A stretch of DNA of 64,000 nt from Haematobia irritans (Eukaryota > Arthropoda > Insecta > Diptera > Muscidae): the NCBI RefSeq assembly GCF_050003625.1, contig NC_134401.1, positions 68,025,629 to 68,089,628 of the forward strand. The letters are read 5' to 3'. Position numbers and translations under genes: made by a program. The notes below the pieces were generated by a model that worked only from the letters and a program-made list of their open reading frames with translations, searched no databases and was not told the DNA's origin. This document shows positions 38,836 to 50,268 of the stretch, one piece after another. The first letter of the stretch is position 1. Each line of letters begins with the position of its first letter.

Positions 38836-38874
38836 CACAGTGGTCGATTTGAAATATTTAGGCGGCCAAAAATA
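38836..38874 (+). promoter_or_regulatory. RSS-like Transib left terminus
   Basis: Heptamer CACAGTG at 38836-38842, identical to the V(D)J recombination heptamer. A 23-base spacer follows at 38843-38865, then CCAAAAATA at 38866-38874, which matches the nonamer core CAAAAA. Expected transposase binding and cleavage site. Confidence 0.88.
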
Positions 38875-39064
38875 TTTTTGGACGTTAATGGCTTCGAAAG
38901 ACTGTATTTTAAAAAAACTACCTATTTATTTTAAAAAATAAATAAGAAAAGCATATATTTTATAATAAAAAACACATTTTATTCTCATAAATCATAAATA
39001 AATAAAAATGAATTAAATTTTCTTATTGAAAGATGTTTCTATCTCGACTTCTTCGTGCTCAATA

Positions 39065-40324
39065 CTATATTGTGTGGGGCTCGGCAGGTTCTAATAGTTC
39101 TATAACTTCACTAGAAAAAATCTTGTGTGAAGTTTTCTTTAACGATCTTTCACTACTTACGAGTAGATCTGAAGTAAGGAGCAATCTTTGATAAATATCA
39201 CGGTTGCATTCTTCCCTTGAAAATTTTCTTGAAAAATTCTGTCTGTATGACCGAAAATGTTTATTTCGTGCTTCTGCAGCTTCCTCCGACAATTGGCCGA
39301 TGGGCAACAGTGCATTATCTATGATGGTCGCCCCATGTAATAGTAATTTATGCATTGTTGGAGTCATGGGATGCCAGTCGTATAATTCCACATACATTTG
39401 CGCGGTGTTGAAGACATATTCTTTGAATTTTGTTGTATTTATTTTGTGTCCACTTGAAATCGCCTCTAATAAGCTTTTAAATCTATATATTAATTCGTGG
39501 TTAATGCCTGTTATGTCCGCCGCTAATTCTGTGTTTTCAAAAAATCTCCTACTCGTATTTCCATCATTGGTATTACCAAAATTGGCTTTAGGCATGTCAA
39601 CCAACAGGCCAGTTTCTAAGCGGAATCTTTCTTGGATTTCTTTTTTCCTTTCTTCTTCTAATGCTTTCTCTTCCTGGGTCCTTTTCTTTCCATATTTCTT
39701 CACGGGCAATTTATATGTCAAATGCAGAATGCTCTCAAAAATACGTATTTTTGCGTGTAATACCGAAATTCCAAACTTAAGAGCATCGGGACTTATTTCG
39801 TTCTGTTTGCTTAAATTATTGAAATTTTTGGAAGTGGCGCCACATATATAGCATCGGCTAGTTGAGGTCGTGTTGGTTACAGCATTGCAAACTTTTCCAT
39901 CAACCATGGTCATTTTCAAAATGTGATTATAATCAAATTCTTTTCCATCAATATGTACTTTTGTAGGAGTGAGGTTCTTAATTTCATTTTGCACATAACA
40001 TATTTCCTCTTTTGTTACATCTGTAGTTTCTTTCACATACCGAAATCTGATGGGGCGGCAAAATCGTGGTGATGATGGTGTTGGGTTTTGCCATAACACT
40101 TTATTGTTGTCTTTACCACAAATAATTTGAAGCGGGACAAAAGAACTCAAAAATATACTAGCATCGGATTCGGCGTCTTCTGAGAATTTTTGTTTGTACC
40201 GCGCTTGTTGTGACCCGTCACAACCCCATTTATAAATGATCGTTAATGACTTTCTTTCAATTTCGTTAAGGGTTAATAACACTTCTTCCAGGTAGATTGA
40301 TAACCGTTGAATAGTATGATCCAT
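39065..40324 (-). pseudogene. Transib transposase, catalytic core (RAG1-core-like)
   Basis: 419 open codons encoding the DDE recombinase core. By alignment to RAG1 from memory, Asp in KWGCDGS (residue 36) matches the first catalytic Asp. Asp in MTMVDGKVCN (142) matches the second. Glu in SEEAAEARNKHFRSYR (about 351) matches the catalytic Glu of the RAG1 block SEGNESGNKLF. Zinc ligands are visible: CYICGAT (C158, C161) and MHKLLLH with the same HxxxxH spacing as RAG1. The FGNTNDGNTSRRFF block also fits the family. This segment is in the same frame as the upstream segment and separated from it by one TAA (40328-40330). All catalytic positions are intact, so the copy looks recently inactivated. 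Confidence 0.92.
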
Positions 40325-40327
40325 TAG

Positions 40328-41054
40328 TTATTGTAAATTAATTTCTGCGCAGGTAGCCGTTACTAGCAATGCCGTCTTTGGTGGGTAGCATTCTTGTTTT
40401 GCTTTCAACAAAAGGTCGTAACAAGGGTAATGCTTTGGGTTAGTTGCCCTTATTATTTCATATTGTCGTCTTGTTAGATCAGCTTCTACGAACATTTTGA
40501 GTGCTTGGAACGGGGTCAAAGGAGCAATGGTTTCATTGGTCTTGGAATAGGCTTTTCTATATTGACTAGCCTTTATTGGCGAATTTCCTATTTCTTTGAG
40601 CACTTTTGATGCATTTCTCTGTCCCTTCGTTTGCAATATGACTTGTGCGGCATGTATAATCATTTCATCATCAACATTTGATCGAAGTTCCTCAGTTTTT
40701 CTTCTCTTGCTTCGTTCACTCGATTCCGAAAATGATTTGCTCGGACGACCTGGTTGATTAAGCGAATGCACTGGTATTTCAAAAGTGCCTTCCAGCCAAT
40801 TCTGGTTGTTTTTCATAAAAACTTCTTCAACTTTATGAGCTTTTAGCCATCTCTGTTTAAACTCGTGTTTGATGTAGGAAAATTTATGTTTAAGGTCCTT
40901 TTTTCTTTCCACAGTGTCTCCGCAAGACAATAGCAAGTGGTTTTCTAAAAATTCCAATTTTTTCATCCATATTTGGTAAATTTTGAATTTGCATTTGCTC
41001 AAACAGACATTTACGAGTTACTATTTTCACCCCCGATGAACTAGGCATCTCCAT
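40328..41054 (-). pseudogene. Transib transposase, N-terminal DNA-binding part
   Basis: 224 codons from 41002, plus a likely true start at ATG 41054 (MEMPSSSGVKIVTRKC) in another frame, so a small frameshift lies near 40965. GRPSKSFSESSERSKRRKTEELR-type sequence near 40740-40670 resembles the RAG1 nonamer-binding region, which has GRP followed by spaced basic residues. The later ASQYRKAYSKTNETI block resembles the RAG1 SQYHKMYRTV block. It ends at an in-frame TAA, two codons before the catalytic segment. Together the parts would make about 660 residues. This part should contact the nonamer-like elements in the terminal repeats. Confidence 0.85.
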
Positions 41055-41597
41055 AGCATTTTTTTTTTATTTTTTTTTTTTAACAAACTACTTTGAACTG
41101 CTGTCTGCTGGATTCTGCGAGATTCTGCGGGATTCTGCGGCTCTTGTTTTTTTTTTTAAGAAAAGCTAAATGTGTAACGTATTCAATAAACAAAAAAATA
41201 TGATCCGGGCGAATCCTGATCCATAACAAAATTGCTTTTGAAATTAAAAAAATTATTTTTTTTATGTGAAAAAGAGGATATGTTCAACTGCCGAAAAATA
41301 TAACGAAAGTTAAAAATAAAAGTTAAAACTATTATTTATCTAATAGAAGCTTACTTGAGCTATTGGAATCACTTTCACTTCACTACACAACTTAAAATAA
41401 GAATACATGCGTATTGCGAAATTTGATATAATCCGGGCACCCAAATCGAAATACGTATCACGTCAACGATCAAATTGCGTCTAATTGCACGGAAGGGGTA
41501 ACGTATGGTTGTTAAAAAAAGGATGGGGGGTAATTCGGGGAAGTGTTTACTACAGGTAGACGCCAAAATTTTATGCCTACTACGAATTTCAAATTTT

Positions 41598-41636
41598 GAC
41601 TTTTGGCCGCCTAATTACTCAATATCTACCTATGTG
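41598..41636 (-). promoter_or_regulatory. RSS-like Transib right terminus
   Basis: In inverse: heptamer CACATAG (41636-41630), a 23-base spacer and CCAAAAGTC (41606-41598). The CAC that is essential for RAG/Transib cleavage is kept. Heptamer positions 5 and 6 differ from the left end. Confidence 0.85.
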
Positions 41637-41641
41637 CGCTG

Positions 41642-41696
41642 GAAACGTTATAGAACGCCGCACTTACATAATATCTTTAAAAGTGCAAGAAAACTA
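41642..41696 (+). pseudogene. LINE-B linker (segment 2)
   Basis: Reads WKRYRTPHLHNIFKSARKL, continuing VAYKR from segment 1 across the Transib insertion. Ends at the TA where the AATTGA element begins. Confidence 0.7.
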
Positions 41697-43501
41697 CACA
41701 CAAAAAACATTTTTTTGATTTTAATCACGAAAATCGCGGATTCAATTATTTTTTTTAAATGAAATGTCTTCAATCACGAAAATGATAGTATCAATCACCC
41801 ATTTTGATTGAAAACCAACACGATTTTCAATTAAAAATTTAATTGACTTTTGTCACGGAATCAATTAATTGTGTGATTGAATCAATTAAACACGTGATTG
41901 ATTTTTAACATAAAATTCAATCACAGAATCAATTAAAACAAAAATCAATCAACAATTTGATTGATTCAATTTAATTAATAATTGATACTGACAATAAATT
42001 TCAATCAAAAAATGTATATTCGTTTCTTATAAAAATCTGCAATATTTTAGTTTTCTGAATTATGCTAAAGACTAAAGAATTTGGTTTTTGTTATTTGTGT
42101 GTTTTGTTCTAACATAACTTTGACATACAATTTTGATCAATAACAACTAAAGGGTTAAAATAAACTATATAAATCAATACATTCCTTATCATAATAATCA
42201 TGTCAGCATGTTCCTTCTAATATGTAGATGCTACTAGATTTCCAATAAATCAGCAGCCTGTAAGCTAAATTAGTTTTTCTGAAAGTAAACAGAATAATTC
42301 GAATTTAATTTTGTTCAATTAAAAGTTAATTTTGTTAAACATTACCTGCATAGAATATCAAGTTCTATTCTTAGTTCCAGGTTGCAGATTTATAATCTTC
42401 TTTTGTTGTAGTCTTTTAGCATAAAAAGGTGTATTAAGGAGCTCGGTAATTTAATTTTAGTAACAATTCCTTCTCAAAATTTCCACACATTGAAATCGTC
42501 TATTAAAATTTGAACCAACCAAAGACAAAAATAATGGCAAAGCAATGTAATATTTGGTATTATATTGATGATACTTTGCAAATTCTGCAAATAGAAAAAA
42601 TATAAATGGTAAATACATATTTTTATTATTTTCGGATATTTTTCATATTCTTAAATCCAAAATAAGACTTTTTTACCATTACATAATTCAGCTCATTAGT
42701 TTATATATCAGATAGATAACTGCTCTCTATTTGGGTACAAACTGAAAAAGGCAGGTAAAACAAAACTGCAATTTAATGCCAACGCTACTTCACAAATTCA
42801 AGGTGAATCTTCCAACAAACCCATACCGCTCCTGGTTTTAAGAAAACTAGGAGTGAAAAAAATTTACAATTTTAAAAGATCAATACGGTACTCACTTTTT
42901 GATTGCAAATATATTTTTATACATTTGATGGAGTTGATGGGATTGATTGGTCAATTTCACGAAAATTGCTCACTAAAAGAAAAGAATTATATTTACATTA
43001 AACGGACTAATTTAATGTAAAAAGGATTCAATGGAAAACGGTATTCACATTTCATAATTGCTTACCTTCAATAAACGTAAATTGTTTTCCATTTTTACAA
43101 TACCACAAAACACAAACACAGGTAATTTCAAATGGTTCTGCCATATATTTTTTCAAACCTTTACAACGTGGCCATTTGTTGTTGCATACTTTATTTATTT
43201 CAACCCTTTGCTATGATTTGTTGTTGCATTCAATGCACACATTTCGCACGCAGCAGACAGAAGGTCGCCAATCATGTTTTTCAATTTACGCGCAAAACAA
43301 AAACCTAACCGTTCGTCACGAGTTACTTCCACAGTCTGATGTCTCCATCATACGTTGTTGAATAAATACCCATTCTCTTGTTCTCTTTTCGCTCTTTCCG
43401 TAGCTCAAAATTATTCAATTTTAATCACAAAGGTGATTGGATCAATCACATGTGTAATTGGAAACGCAAAAATTTTCAATCACGTTTGTAATTGAAAATT
43501 A

Positions 43502-44792
43502 AAGGGTGATACGGTCAAAATTTGGTCAAGGGAAAACGCGTGTAAATCGGTGAAATGGTTTATTTAAAAAATCAAATTAAATTTCTTTTTCAAGTTCAAT
43601 TAGTATAAAATTCAGGAAAAATATTCAGTTAGGCTTTCGCTTTTCCAAATCCGAATTGCCGGGCCTCACGCTTGACACCTGCCATCAGATTTTGTACAGC
43701 CACCTTGTCCACTTTCTTCGCCGCAGAAAGCCACTTTGCCTTGAACTGCTGCTCGTCCTTAGCAGTCTTTTTGGTCTTCTTTAGGTTCCGCTTGACAATA
43801 GCCCAGTATTTCTCAATTGGGCGGAGCTCTGGCGTGTTTGGAGGGTTCTTGTCCTTGGGAACCACCTGCACGTTGTTGGCGGCGTACCACTCCATGGCCT
43901 TTTTACCGTAATGGCAAGATGCCAAATCCGGCCAAAACATTACGGAACAACCGTGTTTCTTCAGGAAAGGCAGCAGACATTTATTCAAACACTCTTTCAC
44001 GTAAATTTCTTGGTTGACAGTCCCGGGAGCTATGAAAATGCTGCTTTTCAAGCCACAGGTACAGATGGCTTGCCAAACCAGATATTTCTTTGCGAACTTT
44101 GACAGTTTTATGTGCTTGAAAATATCTGCTACCTTTCCCCTTCCTTTTGCCGTATAAAACTCCTGTCCCGGAAGCTGCTTCTAGTCGGCTTTGACGTAGG
44201 TTTCGTCGTCCATTACCACGCAGTCAAACTTCATTAGCATCGTCGTGTACAGCCTCCGGGATCGCGCTTTGGCCGTCGTATTTTGTTTATCATCGCGATT
44301 TGGAGTCACTACCTTCTTGTAAGTCGATAGTCCGGCTCGTTGTTTGGCTCGATGCACGGTTGTAGACGACACACCCAGCTTATTTGCGGCATCTCGGAGA
44401 GAGAGGTTAGGGTTTCGCTTGAAACTACCGGCAACTCTCTTTGTCGTCTCAGCGGCTTCCGGTTTTCGATTTCCCCCGATCCAGACTTCCTGGCTGTCGA
44501 CAAAAGTTCCCCAAACACTTTAATTACATTTGTAACGGTTGATTTGGCAACTTTTAGCGATTTTGCCAGCTTTGCATGCGAGTAGCTCGGATTTTCGCGA
44601 TGCGCGAGCAAAATTTTGATACGCTGCTCTTCTTGCTTGGACGGCATTTTGACAACTGAAGAGTGAATTCCAAAATCAAAATAGGAGCAACATTCTACTC
44701 ACACACCTTCAAAATGAGGGGTGTTTTTTAAATGCAAAATTGAAAGAAATACGTCAAGTTTATATTGACCAAATTTTGACCGTATCACCCTT
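43502..44792 (-). mobile_element. ITmD37E-like Tc1/mariner transposon
   Basis: 1291 bp between TA duplications (43500-43501, 44793-44794). Terminal inverted repeats AAGGGTGATACGGTC... (about 28 bases, near perfect). Contains one damaged transposase gene on the minus strand. Confidence 0.93.
43629..44647 (-). pseudogene. ITmD37E-like transposase, frameshifted
   Basis: About 340 codons from Met at 44647. The N-terminal helix-turn-helix (HAKLAKSLKVAKSTVTNVIK) is in one frame. The second HTH (VSSTTVHRAKQRAGL), the DDET block with the first catalytic Asp, and the C-terminal part are in another, so a frameshift lies near 44490. An in-frame stop occurs at about 44181, and the segment 44180-44052 is degraded. 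Catalytic residues: Asp in VVMDDETY, Asp in FWPDLASCHYGK, and Glu in TPELRPIEKYW. There are 37 residues between the last two, a DD37E spacing known from the mosquito ITmD37E family; the PDLAS motif is also typical. Not functional as it stands. Confidence 0.9.
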
Positions 44793-44994
44793 TATTTCCG
44801 TATTGATTAACAAATTGATTGAATCAATTAATATTTTAATTGGAAACGTAACAAATATCAATCACTTTTTTAATTGGTGTTTATTCGGATTTGATTAAAT
44901 AATTAATTAAATCAATTAACATATTAATTGAATCCGTTTCCAAATTCAATTAGTGTTTAATTGAAAAAATTTTGGTGATAATTTTTTGTGTGTA

Positions 44995-45595
44995 GTATGT
45001 TTTACTACTTAACATGGTGAAAAAATCATATTCTCAAGAAAGATTCCGGAAAGCCGCTGACTCTAAAAGTTAGTGGAAAGAAATTCGTAATATCGGCAAT
45101 GGGCCTGAAGTACATCTACCAAATAAATTTAAAATCGACATTAATGAGCTGAATAAGCGTTTTGTTAACATCGAATCAACGCCACCTTCCCCAGAAGTTT
45201 ATGACCAAATGTCTACTGCACCTATTGAAAATCCATTTACATTTTGTTGTGTTGTCCAGAACGAAGTTTATGACAACACAGAGTATATTAAGTCTAACGC
45301 CACAGGTCTGGATGAAATAAATTCACGATTTTTAAAAATACTGATTTCTAGATTGTACGGTACATTTCACACTTTTTCAATATTGCACTAACAAAATCGA
45401 ATTTTCCTAATGAATGGAAAGTAGCGAAAATTATCCCAATACCCACGAATAATAATGAGTATAGGCCTACAGCCATACTACCGCTTTTGTCAAAAGCTCT
45501 GGAACGAATCATGTTTCTTCAGATTATTAAATTTATAGAGAGCTAAACCTGACAGACAAGGAGGAAAAGGAGGAACTGTACAACCGCTCTTATAG
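44995..45595 (+). pseudogene. LINE-B: linker to start of RT (segment 3)
   Basis: Continues LINE-B after the AATTGA element. It reads INELNKRFVNIESTPPSPEVYDQ, ATGLDEINSRFLKI, then frameshifts into VAKIIPIPTNNNEYRPTAILPLLSKALERIM, the RT fingers region with RP.A.LP..SK.LE. It breaks at the LINE-A insertion at 45596 and resumes at 50351. Confidence 0.8.
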
Positions 45596-45730
45596 GTTAG
45601 GTTAGGTTAAAGTGGCAGCCCGATTAAGATTCAGGCTCACCTAGACTATTCAGTCCATTGTGATACCACACCAACCAAAAGCACCCACTACATATGGGCA
45701 CTTCTAGTTTTAACCGCTGAAACTTCTCGA

Positions 45731-48700
45731 TTATTTTCTTCTGTTGAACCAACCAGATTGTTCCAAAAACATTAGCAGACTGCTTAAGTTAACGTTTTCC
45801 AAGTCCGCCAGTAATCTGAAGCTATATGCCCCTGAAATTTGCGTACGCCTTTCACAAAATGCAGGACACTCACACAAGAGGTGTTTTATTGATTCCTTTT
45901 CCTCCGCATCATGATAGCTCATACAATAGTCATTATACTTCGCACCAATAGTTTTTGCAAAATCGCCTATCAGGCAGCGACCCGTTATAGCAGATATCAG
46001 GTGTGATATCTGGCGTCTCGAGAACACTAGCATATCCAGTGTGCGGCTTAAGTTTAAATGGGGCCATATTTGCTTGGTGTCGTTACAATCTTTGCAATTC
46101 TCCCATCGAACATTTGCCATCATAACAGCCTTCTCACGCAGCATGAGCTTGCAGGTAGCTAGGGGCATACCAAAAAATTCTAGTTCCCCTGGAATATGTA
46201 AGGTAGTCCCTAGCCTTGCCAACTCATCCGCTTCGCAGTTCCCCGGTATGTTCCTATGGCCAGTCTCCCATATTAGGTGAATATTGTACTGCTCAGCCAT
46301 CTCGTTGAGAGATTTGCGGCAGTCTATGTCCGTTTTCGAGTTGAGGAACACAGAGTCCAAGGATTTTATTACAGGTTGACTGTCTGAGTATATATTAATG
46401 CCAAATTTTGCTTGGAGCATTATTTCTCAGCCAATTCACCACTTCACTTATTGCTAATATTTCAGCCTGAAAAACACTACAGTTATCAGGTAATCTTTTC
46501 GCTATTCGAAGTTCCAGATCTTTAGAATATACTCCGAAACCCACTTGGCCATCCAATTTGGAGCCATCAGTGTAGAAATCTATATATCTTTTATTCCCCG
46601 GGGTCCGTGTACACCACGCCTCACTGTTAGGAATTAGAGTTTCAAACTTTTAGTCGAAAATTGGTTTTGCCAGGGTGTAATCCACTACGTTAGGCACATC
46701 TGGCATTATTTTGAGGACCGAACTTGACCGTAACTTTTTTCCGACCACAGCGATAGCTCGCGCAACCACACATCCGTTGTTGCAGCTGAATGTTTGGCCA
46801 AAATGTCTAAAGACAATTGATGCAGTATGACATTAAGGGAATTTGTTCCTGTCTTGCTGAATGCACCTGAGATACACAAGCACGCCATACGCTGAACTTT
46901 GTCTAAACTTGTTGGCTGGTCAAGTGCCGGCCACCTGACTACAACACCATATAGCATTATAGGTCTAACCACTGCCGTGTATAACCATTGCACAATTTTT
47001 GGTTTTAGTCCCCACTTTTTCCCTATTGCCTTTTTGCACGAGTATAAAGCTACCATTGCTTTCCTCGCCCTTTCTCCAATATTAAGCTTAAAGTTCAGCT
47101 TCCTGTCCAAAATAACGCCAAGGTATTTTGCACACTCACCAAAGGGAATTTCAATACCCCCTACGGAAATGGGCCTAACCGTGGGAGTTTTGCGATCTCT
47201 GCAGTACATGACTAGTTCTGTCTTTGCAGGATTTACCCCAAGACCATTATCTTTCGCCCATTTCTCAGTCATCCGGAGGGCTCTCTGTATAATATCTCTA
47301 ACTGTTGATGGGAATTTCCCCTGACTGCTAGCGCCACATCATCTGCGTATGCCACCACTTGTATCCTTTCTTTTTCTAGGGAAACCAGAAGGTCGTTTAT
47401 AGCAACATTCCAAAGAAGAGGTGATAGAACTGCTCCTTGAGGAATGCCTCTGTTCACATACCTTTGTATGTTTGCTTGTCCTAGTGTGGCTGAAATGCGT
47501 CTCTTCCTTAGAAGTTCGTCTAACAGCCTAAGTATACCTGGATCAACATTCAGAGTTGTCAGTCCATTTAATATCGAGCTCGGATGGACGTTATTGAATG
47601 CCCCTTCGATGTCTAGAAACGTCACGATTGTGTATTCTTTGACAGATAGTGAGCTTTCAATAAAGCTGACTAGTTCATGTAATGTGGTCTCAGTAGACCT
47701 GCCCTTCGAGTATGCATGTTGTCGTTTCGAGAGCAAACTTGAAACGACGCTAGTTCTAAGATAAATATCTATCATCCTCTCCAGAGTCTTAAGTAGGAAT
47801 GATGATATGCTGATTGGTCGGAAATCCTTCGCATTCGAGTGAGAGGCTTTTCCCGCTTTAGATATGAAAACGACTTTTGATTCCCTCCACTTTCCTGGAA
47901 TATATGCTAAGTTGATACATCCTATATATATCGCCGACAACCAGGGGATAATTCTTTCAGCCACCGTTTGTAACTCCGCCGGAGTAATTCCATCAGGTCC
48001 GGGGATTTGAATGATCCAAAGCTATTTAACGCCCATTTTATTCTAGATTCCGATACAATTTCCTCGATAGGAAACGACCGCTGAGCCACTGTGGCACCGC
48101 CAGTACATGGTTCCACTGTCTGATTTCCGGGAAAATGTGTGTCCAATAGTACCTCCTGCGTCTCCTCACTGGACGTTGTCCAATTGCCCTCCGATGATTT
48201 AATGAAACCTGGAGCGTAGTTCGTGGATGCTAGCACCTTCCGTAGTCTGGAAGCCTCGGACGTATTCTCAATGCTGCTGCAGTAATCATTCCAAGTGTTA
48301 TGCTGAGCCTTTTTCAGTTCTCGCTTGTATCCTCTCAGTTTCTTCTTGTAAGCGTCCCAATCCACAGGAGCTCTGGTGGACTTTTCTTTGTTAAAGAGCT
48401 TCCTGCACTATTTCCTTATATTACCTAACTCCGTAGACCACCATGGTGGTCGAATTTTCCCCCTTGGCTTCCCTCTAGGGGAGAAGCTATGTGCACTTAA
48501 AACCTGTCAATCAGATATCATTTCATTCAGTTCTTGCGAGGCAAAGGTGACGTCCAAAACCTCTTGCTGTTTTTAGTAACAAAGGTTGGGGCATCTCCCT
48601 TATTGCAAACTACCAAATTAGTACGCAAAATAAACTCTAGAAGTGACTCTCCTCTTGTATTAATGTCACCACTTCCCCATATACTATGATGTGCATTTGC

Positions 48701-49007
48701 ATCGCATCCCATAATGAGTTTTGTCTTTGTTTTCAATGACTCCTCAACTAAGGTGTTAACGGCACATGGAGGCATCTCCCTATCATGTCCCATGTAGACC
48801 GAAGATACCCAATATTTGCATTTGGCTATTTCTAAACTGGCAACGTCAGTGTCTGTATTGCACATTGAAGGAAGCAGGAACAAGTTGAGCTCGTTTTGAT
48901 TCTTGAATAAGAACTATATCTATGTCCCCTTTCATCAGGAGAACTTTTAAGGCAGCACATGCAGCCTTACAATGGTGAAGATTTATCTGGAGGATCCGTA
49001 GGACCAT
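45731..49007 (-). pseudogene. LINE-A ORF2, multiply disrupted
   Basis: Starts ATG at 49007 (MVLRILQINLHHCKAACAAL), which supplies the N-terminus missing in copy 1. A deletion removes residues just after LIQE near 48895. Further deletions and frameshifts near 48500, 48370, 47950, 47310, 46700 and 46420 break the endonuclease, linker, RT and RNase H. YADDVALAV and GIPQGAVLSPLLW (Ala in place of Gly) are still visible. The stop at 45731 is the family stop. Confidence 0.88.
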
Positions 49008-50165
49008 CGAGATTTTCAACAACCGTCACAGCAGCCGTTTCAATCGAGTCATCAAGAATATCCTCTTCAGAGATCTCGGTGACTCTCGCAATAACCATAG
49101 GTTCAAGTTTGGTGAGTTTTGAGGCTGCAGAAACCTCCTCTTGCATACGGTGTCTATCCATGTCTGAATCTTTGGTATCTCCCTCGACTTCGCAAGAGGA
49201 TCCGCTTATTTCTGATTCAGACAGAGGCTTGTCGATTTCCGAATCCTTTAGCTGATCGTTTTTATATACCTTAATTTGTATATAATGAAAGCCATAACAT
49301 ACACGGCCCTGAGACTTTGCTAGATGTGGCAAAGACTGAGTGTTCAATATAAACTCTGCATGCCGTCTTGGTCCATCCACTTCATCCAAACGGCGAACCT
49401 TCCAATCAGCTGTTGGAAGATCTGGATTGCATTGTTTCAGTATATTTAAAATAGATTCAGAGTCAGGAGGGTTTGCAGGTATCCACGCATGTGCTCTAGG
49501 TCTAGCCGGTATGTCTTTCTTCTCGACTAACTCTAGAGCAGCTCCTTCCCAAACTCCACCAATTAGTATCAGAGCAGCTTTAAAACATACTATAGACCTC
49601 TGGTTCTCAAATGCGACTAGCTTAAATCGTCCTTGATACCAACCCGCCTCTTGGTGTCGGGGATCTGTGCCGGGAAACTTTTCCAGCACCTGTGAGTAGA
49701 CGCCAGACAAAGCATTCTCAATTTCCCCCCATTTTTGCTTTGGAACCATACCGTCCAATGCCCCTTTATTAATGATATCCATCACAAGGCTGTCTTTAGC
49801 AGCTGAGGCAAACGATCGTTGATCCCTTTTGGAGGATAGCAGCTCATCCGGTGTTCCCTTTTTCCAGCCTCAAGAATTCCTTGAGCCCATTTTAAGGAAT
49901 CGCTTTGTTTAGCCGACAACGTGCTTGGGTCGACTGATCCTAATTTCTTTAGGATAAACAAAGCATTTCTGCGTTCCTTGAATCTCTTTCGTGAGGGATT
50001 ACCTCCGTTTGATGCCGTTACCTTGGAAAAGGTTCGACTTGTCAAAGTGTCGCCACCTGTCGACCCGTCTACAGGTCGACTAATTGGGTCTAACTCTTGG
50101 TTATTGCTCAAATTTATAACTCCAGTCCATTGTGGTACCACAGTGGTGAACTTCTCTCTTATCAC
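48967..50165 (-). pseudogene. LINE-A ORF1 (DUF4780-like), frameshifted
   Basis: Encodes the RNA-binding ORF1 product, in two frames. 50165-49782 is the N-terminal basic region, whose first codons are SINE-derived. 49785-48967 (272 codons) carries VPKQKWGEIENALSG and RAHAWIPANPPDSESILNIL, then CNPDLPTADWKVRRLDE and HFI-type strands, which resemble DUF4780, a domain common in arthropod LINE ORF1 proteins. An acidic Ser/Glu-rich tail follows. The stop at 48967 lies 41 bases after the ORF2 ATG (49007), so ORF1 and ORF2 overlap in different frames; translational coupling or frameshifting is inferred. The frameshift is near 49850. Confidence 0.85.
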
Positions 50166-50268
50166 TGAGTGCTGCCCGATTCCATGTTAAGCTCAATGAC
50201 AAGGGACGTCCTTTTTATAGCCGAGTCCGAACGGCGTTCCACATTCCAGTGAAACCACTTAGAGAAGA
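50122..50268 (-). mobile_element. SINE segment embedded in LINE-A 5' region
   Basis: Matches SINE bases of about 37175-37320: 'gtggaacgccgttcggact', 'ggctataaaaagg', 'cagtgataagagagaagttc', 'caatggact'. It lacks the tRNA-like head and the CCTAA tail. Junctions show short microhomologies (TTC on one side, GACTG on the other). Confidence 0.9.

Larger units (their letters stand above)
38836..41636 (-). mobile_element. complete Transib-superfamily transposon (RAG1-like)
   Basis: 2801 bp with perfect 5-bp target duplications CGCTG (38831-38835, 41637-41641), as known for Transib and RAG-type transposition. The left end is CACAGTG, 23 bases, then CCAAAAATA. The right end, inverted, is CACATAG, 23 bases, then CCAAAAGTC. 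The ends share TTAGGCGGCCAAAA at the same distance. Excising the element and one duplication rejoins LINE-B sequence. The transposase gene runs on the minus strand from about 41054 to 39065. Confidence 0.95.
41697..44992. mobile_element. large AATTGA-rich element, with nested transposon
   Basis: Starts CACACAAAAAACATTTTT and ends in inverse CACACAAAAAATTATC, between TA dinucleotides (41695-41696, 44993-44994). Removing it rejoins LINE-B. Both ends carry 'caatcacgaaaatgat' and TTAATTG words like the 509- and 571-bp copies. The middle (about 42010-43390) is not repetitive and shows no recognisable gene, so this may be a longer relative or hold another insertion. The ITmD37E-like element sits at 43502-44792. 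Confidence 0.75.

Noticed and set aside
39204..39851. A 215-codon plus-strand open frame
   Set aside because: Antisense of the Transib catalytic core, which has clear motif support on the minus strand.
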